Positions 34,303-43,322 of a DNA stretch of 64,000 bases are shown here, one piece after another. Positions within the stretch are counted from its first letter, which is position 1. Each line of letters opens with the position of its first letter. The notes beneath the pieces were generated by a model that did no database searches, was not told the origin of the DNA, and saw nothing but the letters and a program-made list of their open reading frames with translations. A program made the position numbers and the translations under genes. Source of the stretch: an uncultured Methanobrevibacter sp. (GTDB lineage: Archaea; Methanobacteriota; Methanobacteria; Methanobacteriales; Methanobacteriaceae). The stretch is from positions 214,550 through 278,549 of the forward strand of contig NZ_CACZTX010000002.1 of assembly GCF_902784195.1 (NCBI RefSeq). The letters run 5' to 3'.

Positions 34303-35136
34303 ATGAAAATTGATGTCAAAGAGCAAGATGAAAATTCAATGACTTTTATAGTCAGAGATGCAGAAGTTCCTTTTGTTAATGCTATTAGAAGAATTGCTAT
34401 GATGAAAGTACCTAAATTAGCTATTGAAGATGTATTCATAGTTAAAAATGATTCTGCAATGTTTGATGAAGTATTAGCTCACAGATTAGGTTTAACTCCT
34501 TTAGTTTCTGATGCAGAATCTATTGAAGGTTTAGTACTTCCAGAAGATTGTGATTGTGATAGTGAAAAAGGAGAATACTGTCCAAGATGTAGTGTTTCTT
34601 TCTCATTAAGGGAAACAGGACCTAAAACTGTATACTCTAAAGATTTAAAATCTTGTGGTGACTCAAAAATTAAACCAGTATACGATACCATCCCTCTCTT
34701 GAAATTAAAAGAGAATCAGGAAGTTGATTTAGAAGCTGTAGCAAAATTAGGAATTGGTAAAGACCATGCAAAATGGGTGCCAACCACTGTTTGTGCTTAT
34801 AAACAATATCCGGAAATTGAAACTGAAGAAAAAGTTGACAGCACTGTTGCTACTGCGGTTGTTGAAGCATGCCCTAGAGGAGTGCTCGATTTTGACAGCG
34901 ATGAAGGAAAGATTGAAGTTGTCGATATTGAAAACTGCTCCCTTTGTAAAGCTTGTGTAAGGGCAGCAAAAGCAGCAGAATCTAAATGTATCACTGTTGG
35001 GTATCGTGAAAATGATTTTATTTTTAAAATTGAAACTGATGGATCAATGCCTCCTAAAGAGGTTTTATTAAAAGCTTGTGATGTTTTAGATGCTAAAACA
35101 GATGAGTTTATCACATTTAGTGAAGGAGGAAGCTAA
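34303..35136 (+). CDS. rpoD: DNA-directed RNA polymerase subunit D (Rpo3)
   Basis: Assembly subunit of archaeal RNA polymerase (homologue of bacterial alpha N-terminus and eukaryotic Rpb3), 277 residues. The alpha-like motif is VPFVNAIRRIAMMKVPKLAIEDV (about residues 24-46). A CDCDSEKGEYCPRC segment near residue 82 may bind a metal. A ferredoxin-like insert keeps four cysteines (EACPRG and CSLCKAC), enough for one [4Fe-4S] cluster. The stop is two bases before rpl18e. Confidence 0.95.
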   Translation: MKIDVKEQDENSMTFIVRDAEVPFVNAIRRIAMMKVPKLAIEDVFIVKNDSAMFDEVLAHRLGLTPLVSDAESIEGLVLPEDCDCDSEKGEYCPRCSVSFSLRETGPKTVYSKDLKSCGDSKIKPVYDTIPLLKLKENQEVDLEAVAKLGIGKDHAKWVPTTVCAYKQYPEIETEEKVDSTVATAVVEACPRGVLDFDSDEGKIEVVDIENCSLCKACVRAAKAAESKCITVGYRENDFIFKIETDGSMPPKEVLLKACDVLDAKTDEFITFSEGGS

Positions 35137-35138
35137 TA

Positions 35139-35504
35139 ATGGCTAGAGAAATTAAGAAAACTAATCCTAACCTTATTGACCTTATTTACAATCTTAGAAA
35201 ACAGTCTTATGAGGAAGAAGTGGGTATCTGGAAAGAAGTAGCTATCAAGCTCGAAAAACCTTGCAGAAACCAAGCTGAAGTAAGCCTTTCTCATATTAAC
35301 AAACACACTGTTGAAGGAGAAACTGTGGTTATTCCAGGTAAAGTATTATCTGACGGTAAATTAGATCACAAAGTTACTATAGCAGCATTAGGATTTACTA
35401 AAAACGCTGAAGCAAAAATAGAAAAATTTGGCAGTGAAGCTCTTTCTATTGCAGAACTTGCAGAAGCAAATCCTAAAGGTAGCAATGTAAAAATTATGTT
35501 ATAA
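35139..35504 (+). CDS. rpl18e: Ribosomal protein L18e (eL18)
   Basis: Archaeal/eukaryotic large-subunit protein of the L15/L18e family, 121 residues. It reads KKTNPNLIDLIYNLRKQSYEE early and VVIPGKVLSDGKLDHKVTIAALGFTKNAEAKI later, both family signatures. Position between rpoD and L13 is conserved. Confidence 0.95.
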   Translation: MAREIKKTNPNLIDLIYNLRKQSYEEEVGIWKEVAIKLEKPCRNQAEVSLSHINKHTVEGETVVIPGKVLSDGKLDHKVTIAALGFTKNAEAKIEKFGSEALSIAELAEANPKGSNVKIML

Positions 35505-35524
35505 GCTAAAGGATTGGTGTAAAA

Positions 35525-35953
35525 ATGATGATTATTAACGGTGAAGGACATATTTTAGGAAGACTTGCTAGTGTAGTCAGCAAGCAACTTCTTGAAGGCG
35601 AAGAGATTGTAGTTCTCAACGCTGAAAAAATAATGTTAACTGGTAATAAAGATTGGGCTTACGCTAAGTACAAACAAAGAGTAGACAGAGCATCTATCTC
35701 TAACCCTCGTGACTTAGGTCCTAAATACCCAAGAAGACCAGAAGATATATTCAGAAGAACCGTAAGAGGTATGTTACCTATGAAAAAAGCAAAAGGTAAA
35801 ACTGCTTTCAAAGGATTCAAAGCATTTGTAGGTGTACCTGAAGAGTATGCTGATGCTGAACTTATAACCATGCCTGAAGCTGAATATAATGACATTAAAA
35901 AAGGAATGGAATTAGGAGAAATCTCTAAACTTTTAGGTGCTAAATTCGAATAG
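35525..35953 (+). CDS. rpl13: Ribosomal protein L13 (uL13)
   Basis: Large-subunit protein L13, 142 residues. Signature parts are [39 protein letters not shown] and the arginine-rich [23 protein letters not shown]. Two adjacent ATG codons (35525 and 35528) could start translation; the upstream GGTG at 35515-35518 slightly favours 35525 or 35528 equally. It precedes rps9 by 72 bases. Confidence 0.95.
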   Translation: MMIINGEGHILGRLASVVSKQLLEGEEIVVLNAEKIMLTGNKDWAYAKYKQRVDRASISNPRDLGPKYPRRPEDIFRRTVRGMLPMKKAKGKTAFKGFKAFVGVPEEYADAELITMPEAEYNDIKKGMELGEISKLLGAKFE

Positions 35954-36025
35954 ATTTAGTGGAAGTTTGATTTGTTCTGATTAAGGATTATTATACGAAT
36001 TATATTAAATGATGGAGTAATTGTT

Positions 36026-36424
36026 ATGAAAGTTGTTCATACAAGCGGTAAGCGTAAAACAGCTATTGCAAGAGGTACTGTAAGAGAAGGTACTGGTAAA
36101 GTAAGAATTAATAAAGTTCCTTTAGAACTTTATTCTCCAGAACTTGCACGTTTAAAATTAACCGAACCATTAGAATTAGCTGGAGATGTTGCTGATCAAG
36201 TAGACATTTCCATCAGAGTTAATGGTGGAGGAGTTATGGGCCAAGCTGAAGCTGCACGTATGGTAATTGCAAAAGGTTTAGTACAATGGACTCAAGACAT
36301 GGACTTAAAAGAGATTTACACTCAATATGACAGAACCATGTTAGTAGGTGACCCAAGACGTTCTGAACCTAAAAAATACGGCGGTCCTGGTGCTAGAGCT
36401 CGTAAACAAAAAAGTTACAGATAA
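36026..36424 (+). CDS. rps9: Ribosomal protein S9 (uS9)
   Basis: Small-subunit protein S9, 132 residues, whose C-terminal tail contacts P-site tRNA. It begins [32 protein letters not shown] and ends with [14 protein letters not shown], the conserved basic tail. GGAG before the ATG is the ribosome-binding site. Confidence 0.96.
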   Translation: MKVVHTSGKRKTAIARGTVREGTGKVRINKVPLELYSPELARLKLTEPLELAGDVADQVDISIRVNGGGVMGQAEAARMVIAKGLVQWTQDMDLKEIYTQYDRTMLVGDPRRSEPKKYGGPGARARKQKSYR

Positions 36425-36663
36425 TTTTTATACATACTGTATTTAACATACACTCTGTATTCAATATAAATTTTACATTCTATCCTATTCTTGATTCATT
36501 TTTGGGAATAGTTAGAAATTGTAAAATTTATAAAATTTCTGTAAGTATTTTCTAATCTTTTTAATTTTTCATTTATGGTTAGAAAAAGTTGTAAAATTTA
36601 ATTTATTATTTCATATTCTTTAATTATGAAGTATGTTTTATTTAAAAAGGAAATGATGATTAT

Positions 36664-36834
36664 ATGATACCTATACGATGTATAAGTTGTGGAAAACCCG
36701 TTTCTGCATATTTTGATGAATACAACCGCAGATTAGCTGATGGTGAAGAATCAAAAGATATTTTGGATGATATGGGTATTACAAGATATTGTTGTAGAAG
36801 AATGTTAATTTCTCATGTTGAAACTTGGGAATAA
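36664..36834 (+). CDS. rpoN: DNA-directed RNA polymerase subunit N (Rpo10)
   Basis: Small zinc-binding assembly subunit of RNA polymerase (Rpb10 homologue), 56 residues. It reads MIPIRCISCGKPVSAYFDEY, then DDMGITRYCCRRMLISHVETWE. CxxC near the start and the CC pair near residue 44 form the atypical CX2C/CC zinc site of this subunit. It starts 239 bases after rps9, behind an AAGGAAATGATG region. Confidence 0.95.
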   Translation: MIPIRCISCGKPVSAYFDEYNRRLADGEESKDILDDMGITRYCCRRMLISHVETWE

Positions 36835-36951
36835 TCTTTATCCTTTTTTATTTTTTATTTTAGGCTTAAATGATTATTTTTCAATTTGGGAATTAATTAG
36901 CTATTAATAGTTTATACTATTGATTATTGTTTAATAATTAGGAGTTAAATA

Positions 36952-37170
36952 ATGGCTGCAAATGAAGACAATACAAAAAAATTAACAAGATTCGAAAAGG
37001 CTAGGGTTTTAGGTGCAAGAGCTATTCAGCTTTCCATGGGTGCTAAACCTATGAAACATAAGGAAATCGAAAAATTCCTAAAAAGTTCCAAATCTCTTGA
37101 TCCTATTGATATAGCTACTAAGGAACTTGAATTAGGCATTTTGCCTTTAAACGTTAGACACAAAGAATAA
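36952..37170 (+). CDS. rpoK: DNA-directed RNA polymerase subunit K (Rpo6)
   Basis: Assembly subunit of RNA polymerase (Rpb6/omega homologue), 72 residues. The core reads [21 protein letters not shown] and [23 protein letters not shown], both diagnostic. About ten extra N-terminal residues and a short insert ([15 protein letters not shown]) make it slightly longer than the usual 57-60 residues. Ribosome-binding site AGGAG at 36940-36944. Confidence 0.92.
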   Translation: MAANEDNTKKLTRFEKARVLGARAIQLSMGAKPMKHKEIEKFLKSSKSLDPIDIATKELELGILPLNVRHKE

Positions 37171-37718
37171 ATCATTTATTCTTTTATCTATTCTTTTTTA
37201 TTTTTAAAAAGGAATTTAAAAATCGTAATTGTTCTTTTTATTTAAAAAAGAATTCTATATTTAATGATTAAGTATTTAAGTGATTAATTACTTAATAATA
37301 TTATAAATAAATTATTAAAATTATTTAACTTAGATTTTAAATCATATAATTTATTTAAATTTATTTATTTCTTTAAATTAAGAATATCATATGCAATCTA
37401 TAAATCAACCTTCTAGTTTTTTTATGATTTCAAATCCATTATAGATTTTATGGTAAGACGAATTGAAAAAGGATTCTTTTGAATCTCATTGGTAAATTGA
37501 TTATTGATTAATTGTTTGATAATGAATTATTGATTATTTAATGATCATTAGTTGATTAGAACTTTATAGTCAATATTAGGTTTATTCAGTCCGTTGTTAT
37601 AGGAAAACTAGCTATTGCATACTTAAAATTGCATATTTAATTATCTGAAATTTAGGAATAGTTAAATTTCATTTATAATATTAATTTAAATATTCTTTAT
37701 AACCTATGAGGTGTTATT
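37171..37718. other. A/T-rich spacer before enolase
   Basis: 548 bases without a gene. It has repeated TTGATTA strings (37497-37560), a hairpin-poor T-rich start after rpoK and TATA-like strings (for instance TTTATAATATTAAT at 37670-37683) that may form the enolase promoter. No ncRNA-like G/C-rich stretch stands out. Confidence 0.5.
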
Positions 37719-38966
37719 TTGGATAGTGTAATTGAAGATGTTCGTGTTAGAAAGATTTTAGACAGCAGGGGAAATCCTACTGTTGAAGTGGACATAATTA
37801 CTTGGAACGGATTTGGAAGAGCTGCTGCTCCTAGTGGTGCAAGCACTGGTTCTAGAGAAGTCGTTTCTTTCCCAGAAGGCGGAGTTAGTCAAGTAATCAC
37901 TGAGGTTGAAGATTTAATCTCCTCCGAACTTATTGGTATGGCTGCTGAAGACATCGAGGACATTGATGAAATCCTTAAGGAAATTGATGGAACCGATAAT
38001 TTGTCTGCAATTGGTGGAAATACTACTGTAGCTGTTTCCATGGCTGCAGCTAAAGCGGCTGCAATGAGTTATAATTTGCCTCTTTACAATTTCTTGGGAG
38101 GCAATTTCATTAAGGAAATTCCTTATCCATTAGGGAATATGATGAATGGAGGGGCTCATGCAGGTCCTAATGCACCTGACATTCAAGAGTTCCTGGTTGT
38201 TCCTGTTGGAGCAAGTGACATTACAGAAGCGGTTTTTGCTAATGTCGAAGTTCATAAGAGATTGAAGGAACTCATAAGCAAAAAAGACCCTAGTTTCACT
38301 GGTGGAAAAGGTGATGAAGGAGGATGGATTCCAAACATCACTAATGACCAAGCTTTGGAGATTCAAGCTCAAGCTTGTGAAGAGGTTGGTGATGAACTTG
38401 GTTTTATCATAAAGCCTGGTTTGGATATGGCTTCATCTGAATTCTGGAGCGAGGAAGAAGGTAAGTATGTCTATGGTCAAGACGGTCTTAAAAGAGACAG
38501 CGGTGACCAAGTTGATTATGTAAAAGACTTGATTGATACTTATCATATGTTCTATGTTGAAGATCCTTTTGATGAGAAAGATTTTGAAGGATTTGCAGAA
38601 CTCACTGCAAAGGTAGGCAATAACTGCCGCATTTGCGGGGATGATCTATTCGTAACCAATAGCGAATTGTTGGCTAAAGGTATTGAAATGAATGCTGCAA
38701 ATGCAATCATCATCAAGCCAAATCAAATAGGCACTTTAACAGATACTTATGAAACTGTAAGATTAGCTAAAGAGAATGGCGTTATGCCTGTTGTTTCCCA
38801 CAGATCAGGTGAGACCTGTGATGAAACCATTGCTCACTTGGCAATTGCATTCGGTGCTCCAATGATCAAAACCGGTGCAATAGGCGGGGAAAGAATAGCT
38901 AAATTAAATGAACTCATTAGAATTGAAGAGGAAATGTCCAATCCTAGAATGGCAAATTTATATTAA
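37719..38966 (+). CDS. eno: Enolase, TTG start
   Basis: Interconverts 2-phosphoglycerate and PEP in gluconeogenesis. 415 residues. Motifs: [53 protein letters not shown] and DDLFVTN with metal ligands, and [34 protein letters not shown]. The start is TTG at 37719 behind GAGGTG (37708-37713). It stands alone between the RNA polymerase genes and a ferredoxin gene, as in related methanogens. Confidence 0.97.
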   Translation: MDSVIEDVRVRKILDSRGNPTVEVDIITWNGFGRAAAPSGASTGSREVVSFPEGGVSQVITEVEDLISSELIGMAAEDIEDIDEILKEIDGTDNLSAIGGNTTVAVSMAAAKAAAMSYNLPLYNFLGGNFIKEIPYPLGNMMNGGAHAGPNAPDIQEFLVVPVGASDITEAVFANVEVHKRLKELISKKDPSFTGGKGDEGGWIPNITNDQALEIQAQACEEVGDELGFIIKPGLDMASSEFWSEEEGKYVYGQDGLKRDSGDQVDYVKDLIDTYHMFYVEDPFDEKDFEGFAELTAKVGNNCRICGDDLFVTNSELLAKGIEMNAANAIIIKPNQIGTLTDTYETVRLAKENGVMPVVSHRSGETCDETIAHLAIAFGAPMIKTGAIGGERIAKLNELIRIEEEMSNPRMANLY

Positions 38967-39078
38967 ATCTCTTTTCAATTCAGTTCAAATCATGATTATA
39001 GTAAATTTTTGAGCGAGATTTACTTTAATAAGTAGTTAAATTTTAACTAATAAAAAATTAGAAGAAAATGGTGTAAAA

Positions 39079-39270
39079 ATGTCAACTGTTATTATTGATG
39101 CAAGCAAATGTGAAAATGCAGATTGTGGTGAATGTGTAGATATGTGTCCTATGGAAATCTTTTCCTTAGACGGAGACAAAATCGTAACTGATCATGAAGA
39201 TGAATGTACTTTATGTGAAGTATGTGTCGACATGTGTCCTAACGACTGCATTACTATCAAAGATGAATAG
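39079..39270 (+). CDS. Ferredoxin, 2[4Fe-4S] type
   Basis: 63-residue electron carrier. The second cluster motif is canonical (CTLCEVCVDMCP); the first is KCENADCGECVDMCP, with a longer spacing between the first two cysteines. A partner cannot be assigned from context; enolase lies before and S2 after. Ribosome-binding site GGTGTAAAA. Confidence 0.9.
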   Translation: MSTVIIDASKCENADCGECVDMCPMEIFSLDGDKIVTDHEDECTLCEVCVDMCPNDCITIKDE

Positions 39271-39417
39271 ATTTGTTGATTTAAAGACAAGAGTTCATTT
39301 AAAGTCCTTTGGATTTTATTGAATTCTTTTCTTATTTTTTAATTATTTTTTCAATAATTAAATTAAATTCAATAAAAAATTTCTATAAAATTATGTTTTA
39401 TATTATATGGTGATAAA

Positions 39418-40014
39418 GTGTCAGATTTATTAATCCCTTTAGAAAAGTATTTGGCTGCTGGGTTACACATTGGTACCCAACAAAAAACTAGTGACATGGA
39501 AAAATACATTTTCCGTGTAAGATCCGATGGTTTATATGTCTTAGACGTTCGTAAAACTGATGAAAGAATCAGAGCTGTTGCTAAATTCTTAGCAAAATAC
39601 GACCCAGATGACATTTTAGTAGTAGCTACCCGTCAATACGGTCAAGCTCCTGTTAAAAAATTCGGTGAAATCACTGGCTGTAAAACCATTCCTGGTAGAT
39701 TCATCCCAGGTACCTTAACCAACCCACAATACGCTAAATTCATTGAACCTAAAGTTATTGTTGTAACTGACCCAAGATCCGACTCTCAAGCAATTTTAGA
39801 ATCCAAACAAAACGGTATTCCTGTAGTAGGTTTATGCGATTCTGAAAACTTACTTGCTAACGTAGATATTTGTGTTCCATCTAACAACAAAGGTAGAAAA
39901 GCTATTGCTTTAATCTACTGGTTACTTGCAAGACAAATCTTAAGAGAAAGAGGAATTCTTGGTGAAGATGAAGATTTAGACATTGAATCTTCTGACTTTG
40001 AATTAAAGTTCTAA
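39418..40014 (+). CDS. rps2: Ribosomal protein S2 (uS2), GTG start
   Basis: Small-subunit protein S2, 198 residues, archaeal length. It reads [48 protein letters not shown] and [28 protein letters not shown]. The start is GTG 39418 behind GGTGAT (39409-39414). Two CTTCGG-type hairpins follow the stop. Confidence 0.96.
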   Translation: MSDLLIPLEKYLAAGLHIGTQQKTSDMEKYIFRVRSDGLYVLDVRKTDERIRAVAKFLAKYDPDDILVVATRQYGQAPVKKFGEITGCKTIPGRFIPGTLTNPQYAKFIEPKVIVVTDPRSDSQAILESKQNGIPVVGLCDSENLLANVDICVPSNNKGRKAIALIYWLLARQILRERGILGEDEDLDIESSDFELKF

Positions 40015-40135
40015 ACAAGCTTTTCTGGGCCTTCGGCCCGAAAACCTTGACTAAAATTCTTCCCAGTTTTCCGCTCCTTCGGAGCGCAAAACCTGAACCA
40101 AAATCTTTTCCACTTGTTGGGAGGAATTTTCTTTA
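40015..40135 (+). repeat. Two hairpin elements B and C (CTTCGG type) after rps2
   Basis: Copy B: TTTTC (40021-40025) and GGGCC (40027-40031) pair with GGCCC (40035-40039) and GAAAA (40040-40044), loop TTC; then ACTAAAATTCTT (40050-40061). Copy C: TTTT (40067-40070) and CGCTCC (40072-40077) pair with GGAGCG (40081-40086) and AAAA (40088-40091), loop TTC; then CCAAAATCTTTTC (40098-40110). CTTCCCA (40059-40065) pairs with TGGGAGG (40118-40124) around copy C. Stem bases differ between copies but pairing is kept. A related copy lies after rpl15. Probably a terminator or 3'-end processing element. Confidence 0.65.
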
Positions 40136-40317
40136 ATTATTATTACTTTTTTTAAACTTTTTAAATTCTATTTTTATCTTATTACCCTATTTTTATAATT
40201 TAATTTATACTCTAACTATTTTTAAAAAAATTAAACAAATTTTTTATATTAAGTAAATTAAATTATTAATTAATTCTAAAACTTTATATTGAAAATAATT
40301 TAAAAATGGGTGAAAAT

Positions 40318-41166
40318 ATGATTAGAGAACCTGCAGTTGCTGGAGCGTTTTATGAAAGTAATGTAAAATACTTAAGAGAATCAATAGAAGACTGTTTTAA
40401 ACATAGGTTAGGTCCAAAAGAATTGCCTAAATTATCCAGAATCAATAAGGAAAAGCAAGTTAATGCAATTATGGTTCCTCATGCAGGTTATGTATATTCT
40501 GGTCCTACTGCAGCTCATGCATACTCAAAACTGGTTAAAGACGGTTATCCTGAAACCTTTGTAATCCTTTGCCCTAATCATACAGGTTATGGAGCAGATG
40601 TTTCAGTATACAATGAAGGGTCATGGGTTGTTCCAAATGGAGTCTGTGATGTAGACAATGAACTTGCAGATGAAATCATCAAGAACTCCAATTTCGCTAA
40701 GGCTGATTTCAAGGCACATCTTCAAGAACATAGCTGTGAAGTTCAGCTACCATTCCTAAAGTACTTTGACAGCAACTTCAAGATAGTTCCAATCTGCATG
40801 ATGGATCAATCCGTTGAAACCTCTAAAGATTTGGCAAATTCAATCTATGAATCTAGCCAAAACTTGGGAAGAAAAATCACTTTGATTGATAGTACTGATT
40901 TATCTCATTTTAAGTCTCAGGAAAAGACCATTGAACATGACAACCTTGTGTTTAATGAAGTGTTTAATGCAAATACTGAAGGTCTCTATCAAGTTGTGAA
41001 AAAAGAACAAATTAGTATATGTGGATACGGTCCAACTATGGCAAGTATGGAATTTTCTAAAAAATTAGGTCAGAAAAACTTTGAACTCCTACAGCATTCA
41101 ACAAGTGGTGACATCACTTTGGATTATGCATCTGTAGTTGGATATGGATCTGGAGTATGGTATTAA
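40318..41166 (+). CDS. MEMO1 family protein (AmmeMemoRadiSam system B)
   Basis: 282 residues from ATG 40318. ATG 40306 also opens the frame, but GGGTG at 40308-40312 fits as ribosome-binding site for 40318, which gives the family start MIREPAVAGAFYESN. Motifs with conserved histidines: MVPHAGYVYSGPTAAHAY, LCPNHTGYGADV, EHSCEVQLPFLKY and DSTDLSHF. The family resembles class III dioxygenases; in prokaryotes it co-occurs with AMMECR1 and radical-SAM proteins. Its biochemical role is unsettled. In methanogens it is often found between S2 and mevalonate kinase genes, as here. Confidence 0.88.
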   Translation: MIREPAVAGAFYESNVKYLRESIEDCFKHRLGPKELPKLSRINKEKQVNAIMVPHAGYVYSGPTAAHAYSKLVKDGYPETFVILCPNHTGYGADVSVYNEGSWVVPNGVCDVDNELADEIIKNSNFAKADFKAHLQEHSCEVQLPFLKYFDSNFKIVPICMMDQSVETSKDLANSIYESSQNLGRKITLIDSTDLSHFKSQEKTIEHDNLVFNEVFNANTEGLYQVVKKEQISICGYGPTMASMEFSKKLGQKNFELLQHSTSGDITLDYASVVGYGSGVWY

Positions 41167-41266
41167 ATTTAAAAAAACTTTTTTAATTTTTATTTATTTT
41201 AATTTTATCTTAATTTATTTTTAATTTTTTTATTTTAATCTACTTTATTATTTTGAGTGATCGCTT

Positions 41267-41584
41267 ATGTCATCAAGTAAGGAATATTTAGAATACATAT
41301 TGGAGCAACTTTCAGATTTGGAGGAAATATCCTATCGGGCAATGATGGGTGAATACATTATCTACTATCGTGGCAAGATTATTGGTGGAATCTATGATGA
41401 CCGTTTCCTCGTAAAACCTGTAAAAGCAGCTATTGAGATGATGCCAAAAGCAGATATGGAATTTCCTTATGATGGTGCAAAGGAAATGGTGCTTGTGGAT
41501 GATGTGGATGATAGAGAATTTTTAAAAGAGTTATTGGAAGCGATGTATGTTGAACTTCCAGCTCCTAAGAAAAAGCGTAAATAA
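41267..41584 (+). CDS. TfoX N-terminal domain protein
   Basis: 105-residue protein with the TfoX_N pattern LEYILEQLSDLEEISYRAMMGEYIIYYRGKIIGGIYDDRFLVKP. In bacteria this domain belongs to competence regulators, but stand-alone copies are widespread and uncharacterised. The C-terminus ends in a basic run KKKRK. The gene is isolated; weak ribosome-binding site GAGTGATCG. Confidence 0.8.
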   Translation: MSSSKEYLEYILEQLSDLEEISYRAMMGEYIIYYRGKIIGGIYDDRFLVKPVKAAIEMMPKADMEFPYDGAKEMVLVDDVDDREFLKELLEAMYVELPAPKKKRK

Positions 41585-41615
41585 CTTTTTTCATCGATTA
41601 TTTTTATTTTAAATC

Positions 41616-42133
41616 TTACATTCCAATGATTAAACCTACCATGTTTTCAGCACCTATGGTCATGGATAGCAAGGTCATTACTGCAGCTATTGCGAATACA
41701 ACAAACTAAATCAAGACGTTCCATTTCATCACTTTAATTCCATCCAATGTTGCAAAAGGCAATAGGTTAAATGCTGCCAAATAGCTGTTTACAGAGTACC
41801 CTACAGTACAGATTAAATATATTAAATGAACTATTTGTGAGTGGATTGAAAAAGGATATATCAAGGCAGCAATAATTATGAACACTAATGTAAGTCCCAT
41901 ATTGGTCATTGGCCCTGCAATTGCAATTCTGCCCAGTAACCGTATTTCATTGATACGAACTTGTGTCCAATCTCATGCAATAGGAATCCTGCACCAACAC
42001 CAATCATAACTATTGGCAAGATTGAAGCTATTCCAAATGGATCTGTTCCAACATTGCATATTGCAAAAGAAATTGAGAGCACTGCAAATGCAATCAGCAA
42101 GTCTCTTATTTCATTTCTTGTAAATTCATACAT
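41616..42133 (-). pseudogene. Site-2-protease-like M50 metalloprotease, decayed
   Basis: Reading from 42133 the protein starts MYEFTRNEIRDLLIAFAVLS and carries the zinc motif LLHEIGHKFVSMKYG. After GYWA the frame shifts: GRIAIAGPMTNMGLTLV continues in another frame. The segment normally found between the WAEF-like and IAGPxTN motifs of the family is missing, so a deletion with frame change is likely. The second zinc motif NLLPFATLDGIKVMKWN is intact, then an in-frame TAG (41706-41708) interrupts a last membrane segment that ends at 41616. The likely original codon is TGG (Trp). Two independent lesions support real decay. Confidence 0.85.
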
Positions 42134-42310
42134 ATGATCAAATATTTACTTTACCATATAAAGTTTTTTCTAAATATTTTGCTGTTTCCTTATATTTTTT
42201 GATAGTGTCTAATTCAGATTTAATGCTTAGAATTTTCTAATAGGTTCTTAATAAATTTAAACATTTTAAAAATAGTAAAATTGATATATATTTAAACCAT
42301 ATATAAAATT

Positions 42311-42952
42311 ATGGATATTATTACAAAATTTAAAGATTTATTGATAGATTCATTAAAAGAAAATAAAAAGATGATTTTGGTATTTTATGCTATTTTTTTC
42401 ATCTCATTTATTTTATCTGCTGCCTTAGTTGGTGGTCATATGGAAAATGTAATAGATGATACACCAGATTCCGCTGGTGGCAGTAAAGATGGAAATGTAA
42501 CTGCAACAGAACTTTTTTTACATAATGAGCTTGGTGGAATAGAAGTTTATATAGCGTCTATATTATTCGGTATCCCTGCAATAATTGCAATTATATATAA
42601 TGGAGTCAGTTTAGGATTAACTGGGGCATTATTAAGTCATTTCATGCCAAAAGGATGGATTCAGTATATAATATATCTAATTCCTCATGGAATATTTGAG
42701 TTTACAGCAATGGTTATCCAATCAGTTGCAGGAATCCTGTTATTCCTATTCATAGTAGACTTTTTAAAGGGATTAATTAGAAGTGAAAAGAATGGATTTA
42801 AGGAAAAAGTCATCTTTTCATATGAAGAAAACAATAAAAGATTTATTCAAAGTCTGGTATTGATGATTTTTTGTACAATATTATTGCTTATAGCAGCTCC
42901 AATTGAAGCATATGTCTCTATTCCATTATCTAATTTTATATTAGGAGTTTAA
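42311..42952 (+). CDS. SpoIIM-like membrane protein (DUF95 family)
   Basis: 213 residues with about five membrane segments. The core TATELFLHNELGGIEVYIASILFGIPAIIAIIYNGVSLG and LIPHGIFEFTAMVI is the stage II sporulation protein M pattern. In spore formers SpoIIM is part of a peptidoglycan-remodelling complex, but archaeal members have unknown roles. No ribosome-binding site precedes the ATG; TTTATATA lies about 25-35 bases upstream (ATATATTTAAACCATATATAA), so the mRNA may be leaderless or nearly so. Confidence 0.82.
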   Translation: MDIITKFKDLLIDSLKENKKMILVFYAIFFISFILSAALVGGHMENVIDDTPDSAGGSKDGNVTATELFLHNELGGIEVYIASILFGIPAIIAIIYNGVSLGLTGALLSHFMPKGWIQYIIYLIPHGIFEFTAMVIQSVAGILLFLFIVDFLKGLIRSEKNGFKEKVIFSYEENNKRFIQSLVLMIFCTILLLIAAPIEAYVSIPLSNFILGV

Positions 42953-43050
42953 TTTAATAGGATTTGAGATAAAATAATTCAATTTTTTAATTTTTATTCT
43001 TATATTACTCAATTTCCTATTTTTTTAACCTTTTTTTATTATAATTTCTA

Positions 43051-43200
43051 CTATTTTTTATCTTTTTTTACCCAGTTTTCACAACTGTCATCCTGTTTAA
43101 TCAGTTTTTTATGATAATTGCAAAAGAATTGGGTGCATAAATCCAAATCAAATTCTAAATATTTGCAATTATAACATTCTTTCTCTTCTCTTTTTTCCAT
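43051..43200 (-). CDS. Small cysteine-rich protein
   Basis: 49-residue protein reading MEKREEKECYNCKYLEFDLD, then LCTQFFCNYHKKLIKQDDSCENW and a KKDKK tail. It has five cysteines (CYNC, then two more around residues 22-27, and SCENW) plus a histidine, the pattern of a small zinc-binding protein. Start ATG is at 43200, stop TAG at 43051. There is no ribosome-binding site, but on the minus strand a TTTATAAATTTA box lies about 35 bases upstream, so the mRNA would have a very short leader. Function unknown. Confidence 0.7.
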   Translation of the reverse strand: MEKREEKECYNCKYLEFDLDLCTQFFCNYHKKLIKQDDSCENWVKKDKK

Positions 43201-43322
43201 ATCTATAGTATAGTTTTTATACTATTTAAGATAAATTTATAAATATATTAAATTTTATACAATTAAAAAGAATTTCAAAATCAAATATTGGATTAATTTA
43301 AAAAAATTAGGGAGAATTATAG

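Noticed and set aside
41706..41708. TAG read as pyrrolysine
   Set aside because: The gene also has a deletion and frame change, the TAG replaces a probable Trp, and no pyl genes or methylamine methyltransferases are in view.
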